DNA from: Streptomyces pluripotens
GTDB lineage: Bacteria; Actinomycetota; Actinomycetes; Streptomycetales; Streptomycetaceae
Direction: 5' to 3'
Assembly (NCBI RefSeq): GCF_000802245.2
Contig: NZ_CP021080.1
Coordinates: 1,054,001-1,118,000, forward strand
Length of the DNA: 64,000 bases
The notes beneath the pieces are model-generated. The model was not told the origin of the DNA. It worked only from the letters and a program-made list of their open reading frames with translations, and made no database searches. Below, one piece after another: positions 1 to 7,481 of this stretch. A program made the position numbers and the translations under genes. Within the stretch, counting starts at the first letter, position 1. Each line of letters begins with the position of its first letter.

Positions 1-631
1 TGCCGGTCGCACAGACGCGCCCGAGGTCGTTGCGGACCAGGTCCACGATCATCACGTTCTCGGCGTAGTCCTTCTCCAGGAGGTCCGCCTCGGTACGCCC
101 GGTGCCCTTGATCGGTCCCGACTCCACGGTCCGGCCGCGCCGTCGCAGGAACAGCTCGGGCGAAGCGGTGGCGATCTCCACCCCCCGCCCCGGCAGGCGG
201 ATCGTCCCGGCGTACGGTGCCGGGTTGCCTCGGGCCAGCAGCGCGGTCAGGGCGTCCACGTCGGCGTCGGCGGCAATCGGCGCGCTGAGCACGCGGCAGA
301 GGTTGGCCTGGTAGACCTCGCCGGCCGCGATGTGCTCGCGGATCCGGCGGACCCCCGCCGTGTACGCGGACCGGTCCAAGGAGGAGGTCCAGTCCCCCGC
401 CGCCGGACCCCGCCAGCCACCGCGCACCGGTGCGGGCACCGGCTCCTCCCGTACGTCGGCGAAGCGGGCACAGGTGAGGCGGCCCTCGAAGTCCGCGCAG
501 ACGGCCCAGAAGCCGGTGGAGTCCAGTGCGGCGGGGTCGCTGGTGACGTCGAGTAGTCCGGTGGCGATGCGGTCGCCGAAGCGGGCCAGTGGAGAAAGCC
601 GCGACGGCGGGCCGGGAGGGTGGTGAAGCAC
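1..631 (-). CDS. Chorismate-binding enzyme, PabB/TrpE family (3' part cut by window edge)
   Basis: The first ~210 codons of a chorismate-utilising enzyme, most likely aminodeoxychorismate synthase component I (folate pathway). The start is a GTG at 631. Visible family signatures are AGEVYQANLCR (GxxYQxNL), ASPELFLRRRGRTVESGPIKGT and DLVRNDLGRV, the conserved chorismate-binding core. The C-terminal catalytic part lies beyond base 1. Relative to anthranilate synthase the N-terminal region is very short, which favours PabB. It is divergent from the tRNA cluster. Family assignment is firm; the PabB versus TrpE or salicylate-synthase choice is inference. Confidence 0.8.
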   Translation of the reverse strand, partial: MLHHPPGPPSRLSPLARFGDRIATGLLDVTSDPAALDSTGFWAVCADFEGRLTCARFADVREEPVPAPVRGGWRGPAAGDWTSSLDRSAYTAGVRRIREHIAAGEVYQANLCRVLSAPIAADADVDALTALLARGNPAPYAGTIRLPGRGVEIATASPELFLRRRGRTVESGPIKGTGRTEADLLEKDYAENVMIVDLVRNDLGRVCATG

Positions 632-739
632 GAGGTCGAGTCTAGGACGCGTGTCCGAAAGGTGGCCTCGGGATGTACCGGAGGGGGCCCTGACCGCCGG
701 GTCCGTCGGGGGCAGCGCAGCACGCTGGGCAAACGCGTT

Positions 740-768
740 TTTGTACTGGCCGGGGAATCCGCTAGAGT
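740..768 (+). promoter_or_regulatory. Vegetative-type promoter of the tRNA cluster
   Basis: TTTGTA (740-745), a 17-base spacer and TAGAGT (763-768) lie about 40 bases before the first tRNA. The -10 matches Streptomyces housekeeping promoters well. It is placed to drive all five tRNAs. Confidence 0.55.
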
Positions 769-809
769 TCAACACGTCGCCGGGACGCGGAAGCGGACCG
801 AAACGACAG

Positions 810-882
810 GCGGACGTAGCTCAGTTGGTAGAGCGCAACCTTGCCAAGGTTGAGGTCGCGAGTTCGAGCCTCGTCGTCCGCT
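810..882 (+). tRNA. tRNA-Gly (GCC)
   Basis: Cloverleaf with acceptor stem GCGGACG/CGTCCGC, D-arm AGCTCAGTTGGTAGAGC, anticodon GCC in CTTGCCAAG and T-arm GAGTTCGAGCCTC. The discriminator is T at 882 and no CCA is encoded. First gene of a five-tRNA cluster. Confidence 0.96.
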
Positions 883-922
883 CGAAGGAAGTAAGGGGTC
901 GTCCCGATCCCCCTACACTCCT

Positions 923-993
923 GGTGGAGTGGCCGAGAGGCGAGGCAACGGCCTGCAAAGCCGTCTACACGGGTTCAAATCCCGTCTCCACCT
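923..993 (+). tRNA. tRNA-Cys (GCA)
   Basis: Acceptor stem GGTGGAG/CTCCACC, anticodon GCA in CCTGCAAAG, T-loop GGTTCAAATCC and discriminator T73, as expected for tRNA-Cys. The next three bases (994-996) are CCA, so this copy encodes its 3' end, unlike its neighbours. It ends 4 bases before the first tRNA-Val. Confidence 0.95.
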
Positions 994-997
994 CCAA

Positions 998-1069
998 GGA
1001 CGATTAGCTCAGCGGGAGAGCGCTTCCCTGACACGGAAGAGGTCACTGGTTCAATCCCAGTATCGTCCA
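998..1069 (+). tRNA. tRNA-Val (GAC), copy 1
   Basis: Acceptor stem GGACGAT/ATCGTCC, D-arm TTAGCTCAGCGGGAGAGC, anticodon GAC in CCTGACACG and T-loop GGTTCAATCCC. No encoded CCA. Identical to copy 3. Confidence 0.96.
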
Positions 1070-1104
1070 CTGGGTCTGCCGGCTTGTACGGCGAGATCCG
1101 ATCC

Positions 1105-1176
1105 GCGCGATTAGCTCAGCGGGAGAGCGCTTCCCTGACACGGAAGAGGTCACTGGTTCAATCCCAGTATCGCGCA
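1105..1176 (+). tRNA. tRNA-Val (GAC), copy 2 with altered acceptor stem
   Basis: The same body as the flanking tRNA-Val copies, but the acceptor stem is GCGCGAT/ATCGCGC instead of GGACGAT/ATCGTCC. Both sides have changed together, so pairing is preserved. Anticodon GAC; no encoded CCA. Confidence 0.95.
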
Positions 1177-1204
1177 CAGCCCGTGACCGCTCAGTCACGG
1201 ACCT

Positions 1205-1276
1205 GGACGATTAGCTCAGCGGGAGAGCGCTTCCCTGACACGGAAGAGGTCACTGGTTCAATCCCAGTATCGTCCA
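1205..1276 (+). tRNA. tRNA-Val (GAC), copy 3
   Basis: Sequence-identical to copy 1: acceptor GGACGAT/ATCGTCC, anticodon GAC, no encoded CCA. Last gene of the cluster, directly before the terminator. Confidence 0.96.
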
Positions 1277-1283
1277 CACACCG

Positions 1284-1311
1284 AAGCCCCCGGTCCTGCG
1301 ACCGGGGGCTT
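1284..1311 (+). terminator. Terminator of the tRNA cluster
   Basis: Perfect inverted repeat AAGCCCCCGGT (1284-1294) / ACCGGGGGCTT (1301-1311) with a 6-base loop, 7 bases after the last tRNA. It also lies just past the stop of the convergent zinc-ribbon gene, so it may serve both directions. Confidence 0.85.
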
Positions 1312-1323
1312 CTCCGTGCCGGC

Positions 1324-1599
1324 TCAGCTGGAGAACAACAGGTGGCCGAAGCCCCTGCGACGGTGGTGTTTGTGGTGGCCGTGGCCACCGTGCGGGGCAC
1401 CCCAGGCGGGCGCCGGCGGAGCGGGGTACGCATGCGGGGCCGGCGGCGGCGCCGGCTGGGTCCACCGGGCTTCCAGACGGGTCAGCGCCTCCAGCTCGCC
1501 GTAGTCGAGGAAGATACCGCGGCAACCGCTGCACTGTTCGATCTGGATACCGCTTCTGTCGTAGGTGTGCATCGGCGCATGGCACTTCGGGCACTGCAT
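1324..1599 (-). CDS. zf-TFIIB-type zinc-ribbon protein
   Basis: A 91-residue protein with an N-terminal zinc ribbon: CPKC at residues 3-6 and CSGC at 23-26, followed by GIFLDYGELEAL, the typical zf-TFIIB (PF13453) pattern. A Pro/Ala-rich middle and a His-rich tail (HGGHGHHKHH) follow, giving a second possible metal-binding patch. Its ribosome site (TAGGAG) overlaps the stop codon of the upstream phosphotransferase gene, 14 bases away, so the two are probably co-transcribed. The role of this small family is not established; a nucleic-acid or metal role is possible. Confidence 0.8.
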   Translation of the reverse strand: MQCPKCHAPMHTYDRSGIQIEQCSGCRGIFLDYGELEALTRLEARWTQPAPPPAPHAYPAPPAPAWGAPHGGHGHHKHHRRRGFGHLLFSS

Positions 1600-1613
1600 G
1601 GGCGGCTCAACTC

Positions 1614-2624
1614 CTAGCCGGTCGATCCTGCTTCGTCTTTCCCCAGCACAGACTCCGTCCGGCCCCTGGCGGTTGCAGTCTGGTCCGGGCGGGTGGACGT
1701 CAACTGTTGCGGGATGGAAGTCATTCGGACGCAGGCGTCGACCAAGGCTTGCTCGGCCTCGTCCAACGCGCGGTCCGCCTTGAGCGCCTTGACGATCGCC
1801 AGGGCGGCGGACTGCACGGTGAGTGCGCGGGCCGGGACGTCCAGCACGGGCCAGGGGTCACCGTCCTCGGGCACCGCGGGGCCGCCGGTCCCGCGGTAGG
1901 CGCCGAGGAAGCGGGTCCACTCGTCGGGCCGGAGGAGTCCGCAGGCGTACCAGGCGGCGGGACGTGCGAGGTCCCAGGCCGGGGCGCCCGTACCGAGGTC
2001 GTCCACGTCGATCAACCGCCACGGGCCGTCCGGTGCCGGATACCGGACGAGCTGCCCGAGATGCAGATCCCCGTGGCACAGCGCCGTCGGACCGGGCGCG
2101 GGGGCTTCTGCCCTGGCCCAGGCGGGAAGCGTGGCCCACGCCCGCAGAACGGGGCGCGCGGCTGTGCCGGGCACGGTGTGCAGCACAGCGTGGAGCCGAC
2201 CGACGGCCCGGGCCGCTCTGGCAGGGCCACGCATCGGCGGCAGGGGCCCGGGCGGGGTCGCCCTGTGGAGCCGGGCCAGAAGTGTGCCGGCGGCCTCCCA
2301 GGGAGCCGCCTCCGGGTCGTCGGGGTCCACCGGAGTGCCGTACGGCCAGAAGGTCACCAGGCGGTCCTGCAGCGGGGCCGGGGTGGAAGTGAGTGGGGGC
2401 AGGAGGACGTCGGGCAGGTGTGCGGCCGTGCCGAGGCGGAGGGTCAGCTCGGCGTGGCCGGTGCCGGGGGCGTGGGACTTGGCGACGGTGCCGGCATGGC
2501 GTACGACGATGGCGTCCGGGCGGTCGGCCAGGGGCGCGGTGGTGTCGCACGCGCAGACGGCTCCGCCGGCTTCCGGGTGGGCGACGGCTCGGACCTGAGC
2601 GGTGAGAGCAGGGAGGAGGTTCAC
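1614..2624 (-). CDS. Aminoglycoside-phosphotransferase-fold kinase
   Basis: A 336-residue protein with the APH/choline-kinase catalytic signatures: CHGDLHLGQL (Brenner-like HGDxxxxQ loop) and LIDVDDLGTGAPAWDLARP (metal-binding D after the loop). The substrate cannot be told; this fold covers aminoglycosides, choline, homoserine and others, and nothing nearby suggests antibiotic resistance. I chose the GTG at 2624 because upstream reading runs into the strong hairpin at 2745-2778. Followed by the zinc-ribbon gene in the same transcript. Confidence 0.75.
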   Translation of the reverse strand: MNLLPALTAQVRAVAHPEAGGAVCACDTTAPLADRPDAIVVRHAGTVAKSHAPGTGHAELTLRLGTAAHLPDVLLPPLTSTPAPLQDRLVTFWPYGTPVDPDDPEAAPWEAAGTLLARLHRATPPGPLPPMRGPARAARAVGRLHAVLHTVPGTAARPVLRAWATLPAWARAEAPAPGPTALCHGDLHLGQLVRYPAPDGPWRLIDVDDLGTGAPAWDLARPAAWYACGLLRPDEWTRFLGAYRGTGGPAVPEDGDPWPVLDVPARALTVQSAALAIVKALKADRALDEAEQALVDACVRMTSIPQQLTSTRPDQTATARGRTESVLGKDEAGSTG

Positions 2625-2744
2625 AGCAGCCTCGACGGTCGAAGGGGGGCGGGGCGGTCGAATGGGGAGGAACAGCCGGAAACCGAAAGGGGCACGGCAG
2701 GCGGAAAGGCCGCAGCAGCCGGGAGGGCTCCCCGGACACGGCGC

Positions 2745-2778
2745 AATGCCGGCGCAGCTCCCCAGCTGCGCCGGCATT
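2745..2778 (-). terminator. 15-bp perfect stem terminator
   Basis: AATGCCGGCGCAGCT (2745-2759), loop CCCC, AGCTGCGCCGGCATT (2764-2778): a perfect 15-bp stem with a 4-base loop. It lies between the small membrane-protein gene (ending 2866) and the phosphotransferase start (2624), both on the minus strand, so it most likely ends the first. Confidence 0.85.
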
Positions 2779-2865
2779 CGTGCCGTCCGCCGCACCCCCG
2801 TCCCCACGGGGTTTCCTGGATGGATGTCCCCGCCCGGACCGCTCTTCCGGGCCTGGAGTCGCCGC

Positions 2866-3042
2866 TCAGCGCCCCAGCATCGCACCCACGGACGACGCTT
2901 GTGTGGCCACCGTCTCCCAGCCGTCGAAGACGAGTAGAAGCAGGGCCGCCAGGGGAAGGGCCATCAGCGTCGCCACCAGGGGGTGGCGGCGGCCCGTCCG
3001 GCGGGATGCAAACGCGGGGCGTCGCGGCGCCATGTGGGCCAT
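2866..3042 (-). CDS. Small single-pass membrane protein
   Basis: A 58-residue protein: a basic N-terminus (about residues 1-18, rich in Arg), one hydrophobic segment (LVATLMALPLAALLLLVF) and a short polar tail. The ATG at 3042 is preceded at good distance by GGAGAGGG; longer in-frame starts (3072, 3153) lack a ribosome site. No recognised domain. The positive-inside rule predicts an extracytoplasmic C-terminus. Confidence 0.6.
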   Translation of the reverse strand: MAHMAPRRPAFASRRTGRRHPLVATLMALPLAALLLLVFDGWETVATQASSVGAMLGR

Positions 3043-3646
3043 GGTCCCTCTCCTGACCGTCTCGGTTGTCATGGACAGCGGCGAGCGTCTGAGCCTCGGG
3101 GGACGAGTGACGCACCCGCCGCTTGACCTCAAATCTAGGTGGATGGCGACCACGGGGCGTCATGCCCTCGTACCGATTACCAGGCCTCCCGGAGGATGAG
3201 CCCTCATCTGCGAAGTACTCCCCTGGGTGGAGACGCGGCGCCGGGTCTCGGGGTCTTCCCGGAGACGACGCCCACCATGTCCCGTCATGCCGGAAGCGCC
3301 CGATCGGCCGGGTGGAGTGACTTCGATCACTCCGACTCGGGTGCGCAGTGGCCTCGCTCACGGCGGTGCCTCCCCTCCGCACGGCGTCCCTGGGGTTCTC
3401 CGCAGTGGCTTCCCGACGGGTGCACACCGCCGCGGGCGCAGCCCATGCCCGACCCCAACCACCCTGCCGTGCAGACCGGTTGGGGGTGCCAATGCCTCAA
3501 AGGAGTCCCAGGCTTCGGTTTCCTGACCATGTTTCACCTCGTTCTCGCAGGGCGGGCAATCCATTCGGCCGTGAGGGCGCGGCCTCTGCGCGCAGGGGGC
3601 CGGGGAATCGTAAGCTGTGCCACGTCACAGGGACCGGGCAGCGGGG
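3043..3646. other. 600-base intergenic region
   Basis: Upstream of the divergent small membrane protein (minus) and the Ser/Thr kinase (plus). I see no convincing coding region, RNA or repeat; it presumably holds both promoters. Confidence 0.4.
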
Positions 3647-5089
3647 ATGAACATGGCGATGATGCGCCTGAGGCGCGAGGACCCGCGCGTCGTCGGCTCG
3701 TTCAGGCTTCACCGACGGCTCGGCGCGGGCGGGATGGGCGTGGTCTATCTCGGCTCCGACAAGAAGGGGCAGCGGGTCGCGCTGAAGGTGATCCGGCCCG
3801 ACCTGGCGGAGGACCAGGAGTTCCGGTCCCGCTTCGCGCGCGAGGTGTCGGCCGCCCGGCGCATCCGGGGCGGATGCACGGCCCGGCTGGTCGCCGCGGA
3901 CCTGGAGGCCGACCGGCCCTGGTTCGCCACCCAGTACGTGCCTGGGCCTTCCCTCCACGACAAGGTCGCCGACGAGGGGCCGCTCGGCGCGGCGGACACG
4001 GCGGCGGTCGGTGCGGCCCTGTCAGAGGGGCTGGTCGCCGTGCACGAGGCCGGTGTCGTCCACCGGGACCTGAAGCCCTCCAACATCCTGCTGTCCCCGA
4101 AAGGGCCGCGGATCATCGACTTCGGCATCGCCTGGGCCACCGGCGCCTCCACGCTCACCCATGTGGGCACCGCGGTCGGCTCCCCCGGCTTCCTCGCGCC
4201 CGAGCAGGTGCGCGGTGCTGCGGTCACGCCGGCGACGGACGTCTTCTCGCTGGGTGCGACCCTGGCCTACACCTCGGCCGGTGACTCGCCCTTCGGGCAC
4301 GGCAGTTCCGAGGTGATGCTGTACCGGGTGGTGCACGAGGAACCGCAGCTGCACGGCGTACCCGACGCGCTCGCGCCGCTGATCCGCGCCTGCCTCGCGA
4401 AGGAGCCCGACGAGCGGCCCAGCACCCTGCAGCTGTCGCTGCGGCTCAAGGAGATCGCCGCGCGTGAGGCGCAGGGCCTGGCAGACGCACGGCCGCCGAC
4501 GCCGCGCTCCGCGGAGGCGGACCGACCCACCGGACGGGTCGCCGACACCTACCCCGAACAGCAGCGCACCCAGCGGCGCACCGCTCCCGGAACGCCGGTT
4601 GCGCGTGGCGGCATCCCCTCCCGTGGAGGTGCACCGTCGCGTGGCGGGATGGCTCCGCCGACCGGCGGCGACTCACGCGGCGGGGTTCCCTCGCGAGGCG
4701 GCGGCCCGCGAGGCGGGAGTGCCGCCGCCCGGCCGGGTGCGGCACGCCCCACTCCGGCGCCGCATGGCGGCCCGCGTTCCGGCAGCGGGAGCCGTCCCGC
4801 TCCGCGCACCGGCCCGGGTCGATCGGCGCAGCGCACGACCGGGACCGGACGGCGCCCGGCCAATCCTCGGCTGCTGCGGCAGCGGCTGTTCGTGTTCGTG
4901 GTGGTGACGCTACTCGTGGCGCTCGGCATCGCTGTGGCCCAGGGTTGCCAGGGTCCGGCACACGGGCTCGGCGACGACGGTGGCGTCCGGCAGCAGCGGA
5001 ACACCCAGTCGAGCCGCCTCTCGCCGGACAGCGGCAAGCTGATGTCCGAGCGTTACCGATCGCCCGCGGACCACCGTCCCGGGGAGTGA
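3647..5089 (+). CDS. Membrane-anchored Ser/Thr protein kinase (PknB-like)
   Basis: A 480-residue Hanks-type kinase. The N-terminal domain (about residues 15-280) has the P-loop LGAGGMGVVYLG, the ATP-binding lysine in VALKVI, the catalytic loop HRDLKPSNIL, DFGIAW (DFG) and the APEQ region. A roughly 120-residue Gly/Arg/Pro linker with repeated PSRGG units follows, then one hydrophobic segment (FVFVVVTLLVALGIAVA) near the C-terminus and a short outside tail without PASTA repeats. Likely a membrane-tethered signalling kinase; no phosphatase or obvious substrate is adjacent. The ATG at 3647 is chosen; another in-frame ATG exists at 3617. Confidence 0.9.
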   Translation: MNMAMMRLRREDPRVVGSFRLHRRLGAGGMGVVYLGSDKKGQRVALKVIRPDLAEDQEFRSRFAREVSAARRIRGGCTARLVAADLEADRPWFATQYVPGPSLHDKVADEGPLGAADTAAVGAALSEGLVAVHEAGVVHRDLKPSNILLSPKGPRIIDFGIAWATGASTLTHVGTAVGSPGFLAPEQVRGAAVTPATDVFSLGATLAYTSAGDSPFGHGSSEVMLYRVVHEEPQLHGVPDALAPLIRACLAKEPDERPSTLQLSLRLKEIAAREAQGLADARPPTPRSAEADRPTGRVADTYPEQQRTQRRTAPGTPVARGGIPSRGGAPSRGGMAPPTGGDSRGGVPSRGGGPRGGSAAARPGAARPTPAPHGGPRSGSGSRPAPRTGPGRSAQRTTGTGRRPANPRLLRQRLFVFVVVTLLVALGIAVAQGCQGPAHGLGDDGGVRQQRNTQSSRLSPDSGKLMSERYRSPADHRPGE

Positions 5090-5104
5090 ACCGGGGCGGT
5101 GGGC

Positions 5105-5923
5105 TCAGGACTCCGGCCGGCCGGTGGCCACGGCGTAGAAGGCGACGGCCGCTGCCGCGCCCACATTGAGCGAATCGACTCCGTGGGACATCGGGATGCG
5201 CACCCATTCGTCGGCGGCGACCAAGGCCTGCCTGGACAGGCCCTCGCCCTCCGCGCCGAGCATCAGTGCGACCCGGTCCATCGCGTGCGGAGCAACCTCG
5301 TCGAGGGTACGGGCCTTGTCGTCCGGGGTGAGCGCAAGAAGTGAGAAGCCGGCCTCCCGGACCTGGTCCAGGCCCTTGGGCCAGGTCTCAAGACGGGCGT
5401 ACGGCACCGAGAACACCGCGCCCATCGAAACCTTGACGCTGCGGCGGTACAGGGGATCGGCGCAGTCGGCCGACAACAGGACCGCGTCCATGCCGAGGGC
5501 CGCGGCCGAACGGAAGATCGCGCCGGTGTTGGTGTGGTCGTTGACCGACTCCATGATGACGACCCGGCGGGCCGAACGGAGCAGTTCGGCGGCCGTCGGC
5601 AGCGGTTTGCGCTGCATGGAGGCGAGGGCCCCGCGGTGCACGTGGTACCCGGTGACCCGTTCGGCGAGGTCCGGGGTGACCGCGTACACGGGGGCCGGAA
5701 GCTCGTCGATGACGTCGCGCATGACGTCGATCCACTTGGCCGAGAGCAGCATGGAGCGCATCTCGTAGCCCGCTTCCTTGGCCCTGCGGATGACCTTCTC
5801 CCCCTCGGCGATGAACAGGCCCTCTGCGGGCTCGCGTTTGCGGCGCAGTTCGACATCGGTCAGGCCGGTGTAGTCGGAGAGACGGGGGTCGTCGGGATCC
5901 TCGACGGTGATGAGATCGGCCAC
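5105..5923 (-). CDS. SpoU/TrmH-family RNA 2'-O-methyltransferase
   Basis: A 272-residue SPOUT methyltransferase. The C-terminal half carries the three SpoU motifs: motif 1 NTGAIFRSAAALG, motif 2 LMLGAEGEGLS and motif 3 IPMSHGVDSLNVGAAAAVAFY, which form the trefoil-knot AdoMet site. The N-terminal ~100 residues look like a substrate-binding domain (AEGEKVIRRA). Target is rRNA or tRNA ribose; the site cannot be told. Convergent with the Ser/Thr kinase, 15 bases apart. A second paralog lies at 59620-60480. Confidence 0.88.
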   Translation of the reverse strand: MADLITVEDPDDPRLSDYTGLTDVELRRKREPAEGLFIAEGEKVIRRAKEAGYEMRSMLLSAKWIDVMRDVIDELPAPVYAVTPDLAERVTGYHVHRGALASMQRKPLPTAAELLRSARRVVIMESVNDHTNTGAIFRSAAALGMDAVLLSADCADPLYRRSVKVSMGAVFSVPYARLETWPKGLDQVREAGFSLLALTPDDKARTLDEVAPHAMDRVALMLGAEGEGLSRQALVAADEWVRIPMSHGVDSLNVGAAAAVAFYAVATGRPES

Positions 5924-5996
5924 AGGGTGATACTGCCTTGTCCTGGGTGTCGTGCCAACGGCTGGGAAGGGGTACGTTACCCCGGGTTACGCATGA

Positions 5997-7229
5997 TCAA
6001 GCGGCCGGCCCGGGGCCTACCCGCACAACCTCACCGATGACGATGACCGCCGGGGGCCTCACGTCCTCGTCCCGCACCGCATCGGCGACCGTGGCCAGGG
6101 TCGCGTCCACCCGGCGCTGTGCGGCCGTCGTGCCCTCCTGGACCAGGGCGACCGGGGTCTTGGGGGACCTCCCGTGCGCGACGAGCGTCTCGGCGATCTT
6201 CCCGATCTTGTCGACGCCCATCAGGATGACCAAGGTGCCGGTGAGCCTGGCCAGTGACGGCCAGTCCACCAGGGAACGCTCGTCGTCGGGGGCGACATGG
6301 CCACTGACCACGGTGAACTCATGGGCGACGCCCCGGTGGGTGACCGGGATTCCGGCGGCGCCCGGCACCGAGATCGAGCTGGAGATGCCGGGGACCACCG
6401 TGCAGGGGATGCCGGCCTCGGCGAGTGCCCGGACCTCCTCCATGCCCCGGCCGAAGACGAACGGATCCCCACCCTTGAGTCGGACCACCGACTTGCCCTG
6501 CTTGGCATGCTCGATCAGCGCGTTGTTGATGGCCTCCTGAGCCATGTAGCGGCCGTACGGGATCTTCGCCGCATCGATGACCTCCACATGCGGCGGGAGT
6601 TCGGCGAGCAGGTCACGCGGGCCGAGCCGGTCGGCGATGACGACGTCGGCCTCGGCGAGGAGGCGACGACCGCGGACCGTGATCAGGTCCGGGTCACCGG
6701 GGCCACCGCCGACCAGGGCGACGCCAGGGGTGCGGGTGCGGTGGTGGGGGGCGACGAGGGTGCCGTCCCGCAGGCCCGCAACGACCGCGTCCCGGATCGC
6801 GGCGGTGTGGCGGGGGTCCCGGCCACGTGCCTCTGTGGTGAGGACGGCGACCGTCACGCCCTCGCTGTGGCCGGTGGCCGGAGTCCAGGCGGTCGCCCGG
6901 TCGGCGTCGTCCGAGCGGACGCACCACACACGGTGCCGCTCCGCTTCGGCGGATGCCTGGGCGTTGGCCCCCGGGTCGTTGGTGGCGATGAGCGCGTACC
7001 AGGCCTCGGCGAGGTCGCCTTCGGTGTAGGACCGCTGCTGCCAGGTGATCTCACCGGCTTCCGCCATGGCCTCGACCGACGGGGTCGCTTCCGGTGACAC
7101 GAGCACGATGTCCGCGCCTGCTGCGATCAGCGCCGGGAGGCGACGCTGGGCGACCTGACCACCGCCGAGAACAACCACGTGGCGGCCGGAGAGGCGGAGG
7201 CCTACTGGGTAGGCGGGGTGTTCGGCCAT
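5997..7229 (-). CDS. cobA: Uroporphyrinogen-III C-methyltransferase fused to a precorrin-2 dehydrogenase-like domain
   Basis: A 410-residue CysG-like bifunctional protein. Residues ~1-150 form a Rossmann domain (VVVLGGGQVAQRRLPALIAAGA) related to siroheme synthase/precorrin-2 dehydrogenase. Residues ~165-400 are SUMT: VGGGPGDPDLITVRGRRLL and LKGGDPFVFGRGMEE, with PVTHRGVAH. It makes precorrin-2 for siroheme and cobalamin. The ribosome site CAGGAGGAG precedes the ATG. It sits downstream of bluB-cobT and cobL on the same strand, separated from bluB-cobT by a terminator at 7325-7356. Confidence 0.92.
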   Translation of the reverse strand: MAEHPAYPVGLRLSGRHVVVLGGGQVAQRRLPALIAAGADIVLVSPEATPSVEAMAEAGEITWQQRSYTEGDLAEAWYALIATNDPGANAQASAEAERHRVWCVRSDDADRATAWTPATGHSEGVTVAVLTTEARGRDPRHTAAIRDAVVAGLRDGTLVAPHHRTRTPGVALVGGGPGDPDLITVRGRRLLAEADVVIADRLGPRDLLAELPPHVEVIDAAKIPYGRYMAQEAINNALIEHAKQGKSVVRLKGGDPFVFGRGMEEVRALAEAGIPCTVVPGISSSISVPGAAGIPVTHRGVAHEFTVVSGHVAPDDERSLVDWPSLARLTGTLVILMGVDKIGKIAETLVAHGRSPKTPVALVQEGTTAAQRRVDATLATVADAVRDEDVRPPAVIVIGEVVRVGPGPAA

Positions 7230-7324
7230 GGGGTGCGGCTCCTCCTGGGGCAGCGGTGCGATAGCCCTGACGTGCGAATTTTAGGCGGCGCGGAGTTCGG
7301 GCGGGACAGGTGTCCGCTGGCTGG

Positions 7325-7356
7325 GCAGGGCGCGCGACTGGGGGGGCGCGCCCTGC
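7325..7356 (-). terminator. Terminator after bluB-cobT
   Basis: GCAGGGCGCGC (7325-7335) / GCGCGCCCTGC (7346-7356): a perfect 11-bp stem with a 10-base loop, 126 bases past the bluB-cobT stop and before cobA, both on the minus strand. It suggests cobA has its own promoter. Confidence 0.7.
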
Positions 7357-7481
7357 TCCCGGCAGACTCACCCCTGGCCTGAGCGGAGGACCCCCGTCTC
7401 ACCGCGGAAGGCTGCTCACGCCCACCATCCGCTCGCGCGGGGGGGCTCCGGAACCGTCATCCAGAGCACCCCGTTCCGCTT

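Noticed and set aside
810..1311. tRNA cluster as an integration site of a mobile element
   Set aside because: No duplicated tRNA 3' end, integrase or excisionase lies within reach.
4600..4730. Repeated GGCGG-type units as a DNA repeat
   Set aside because: They encode the PSRGG-rich linker of the Ser/Thr kinase and need no separate explanation.
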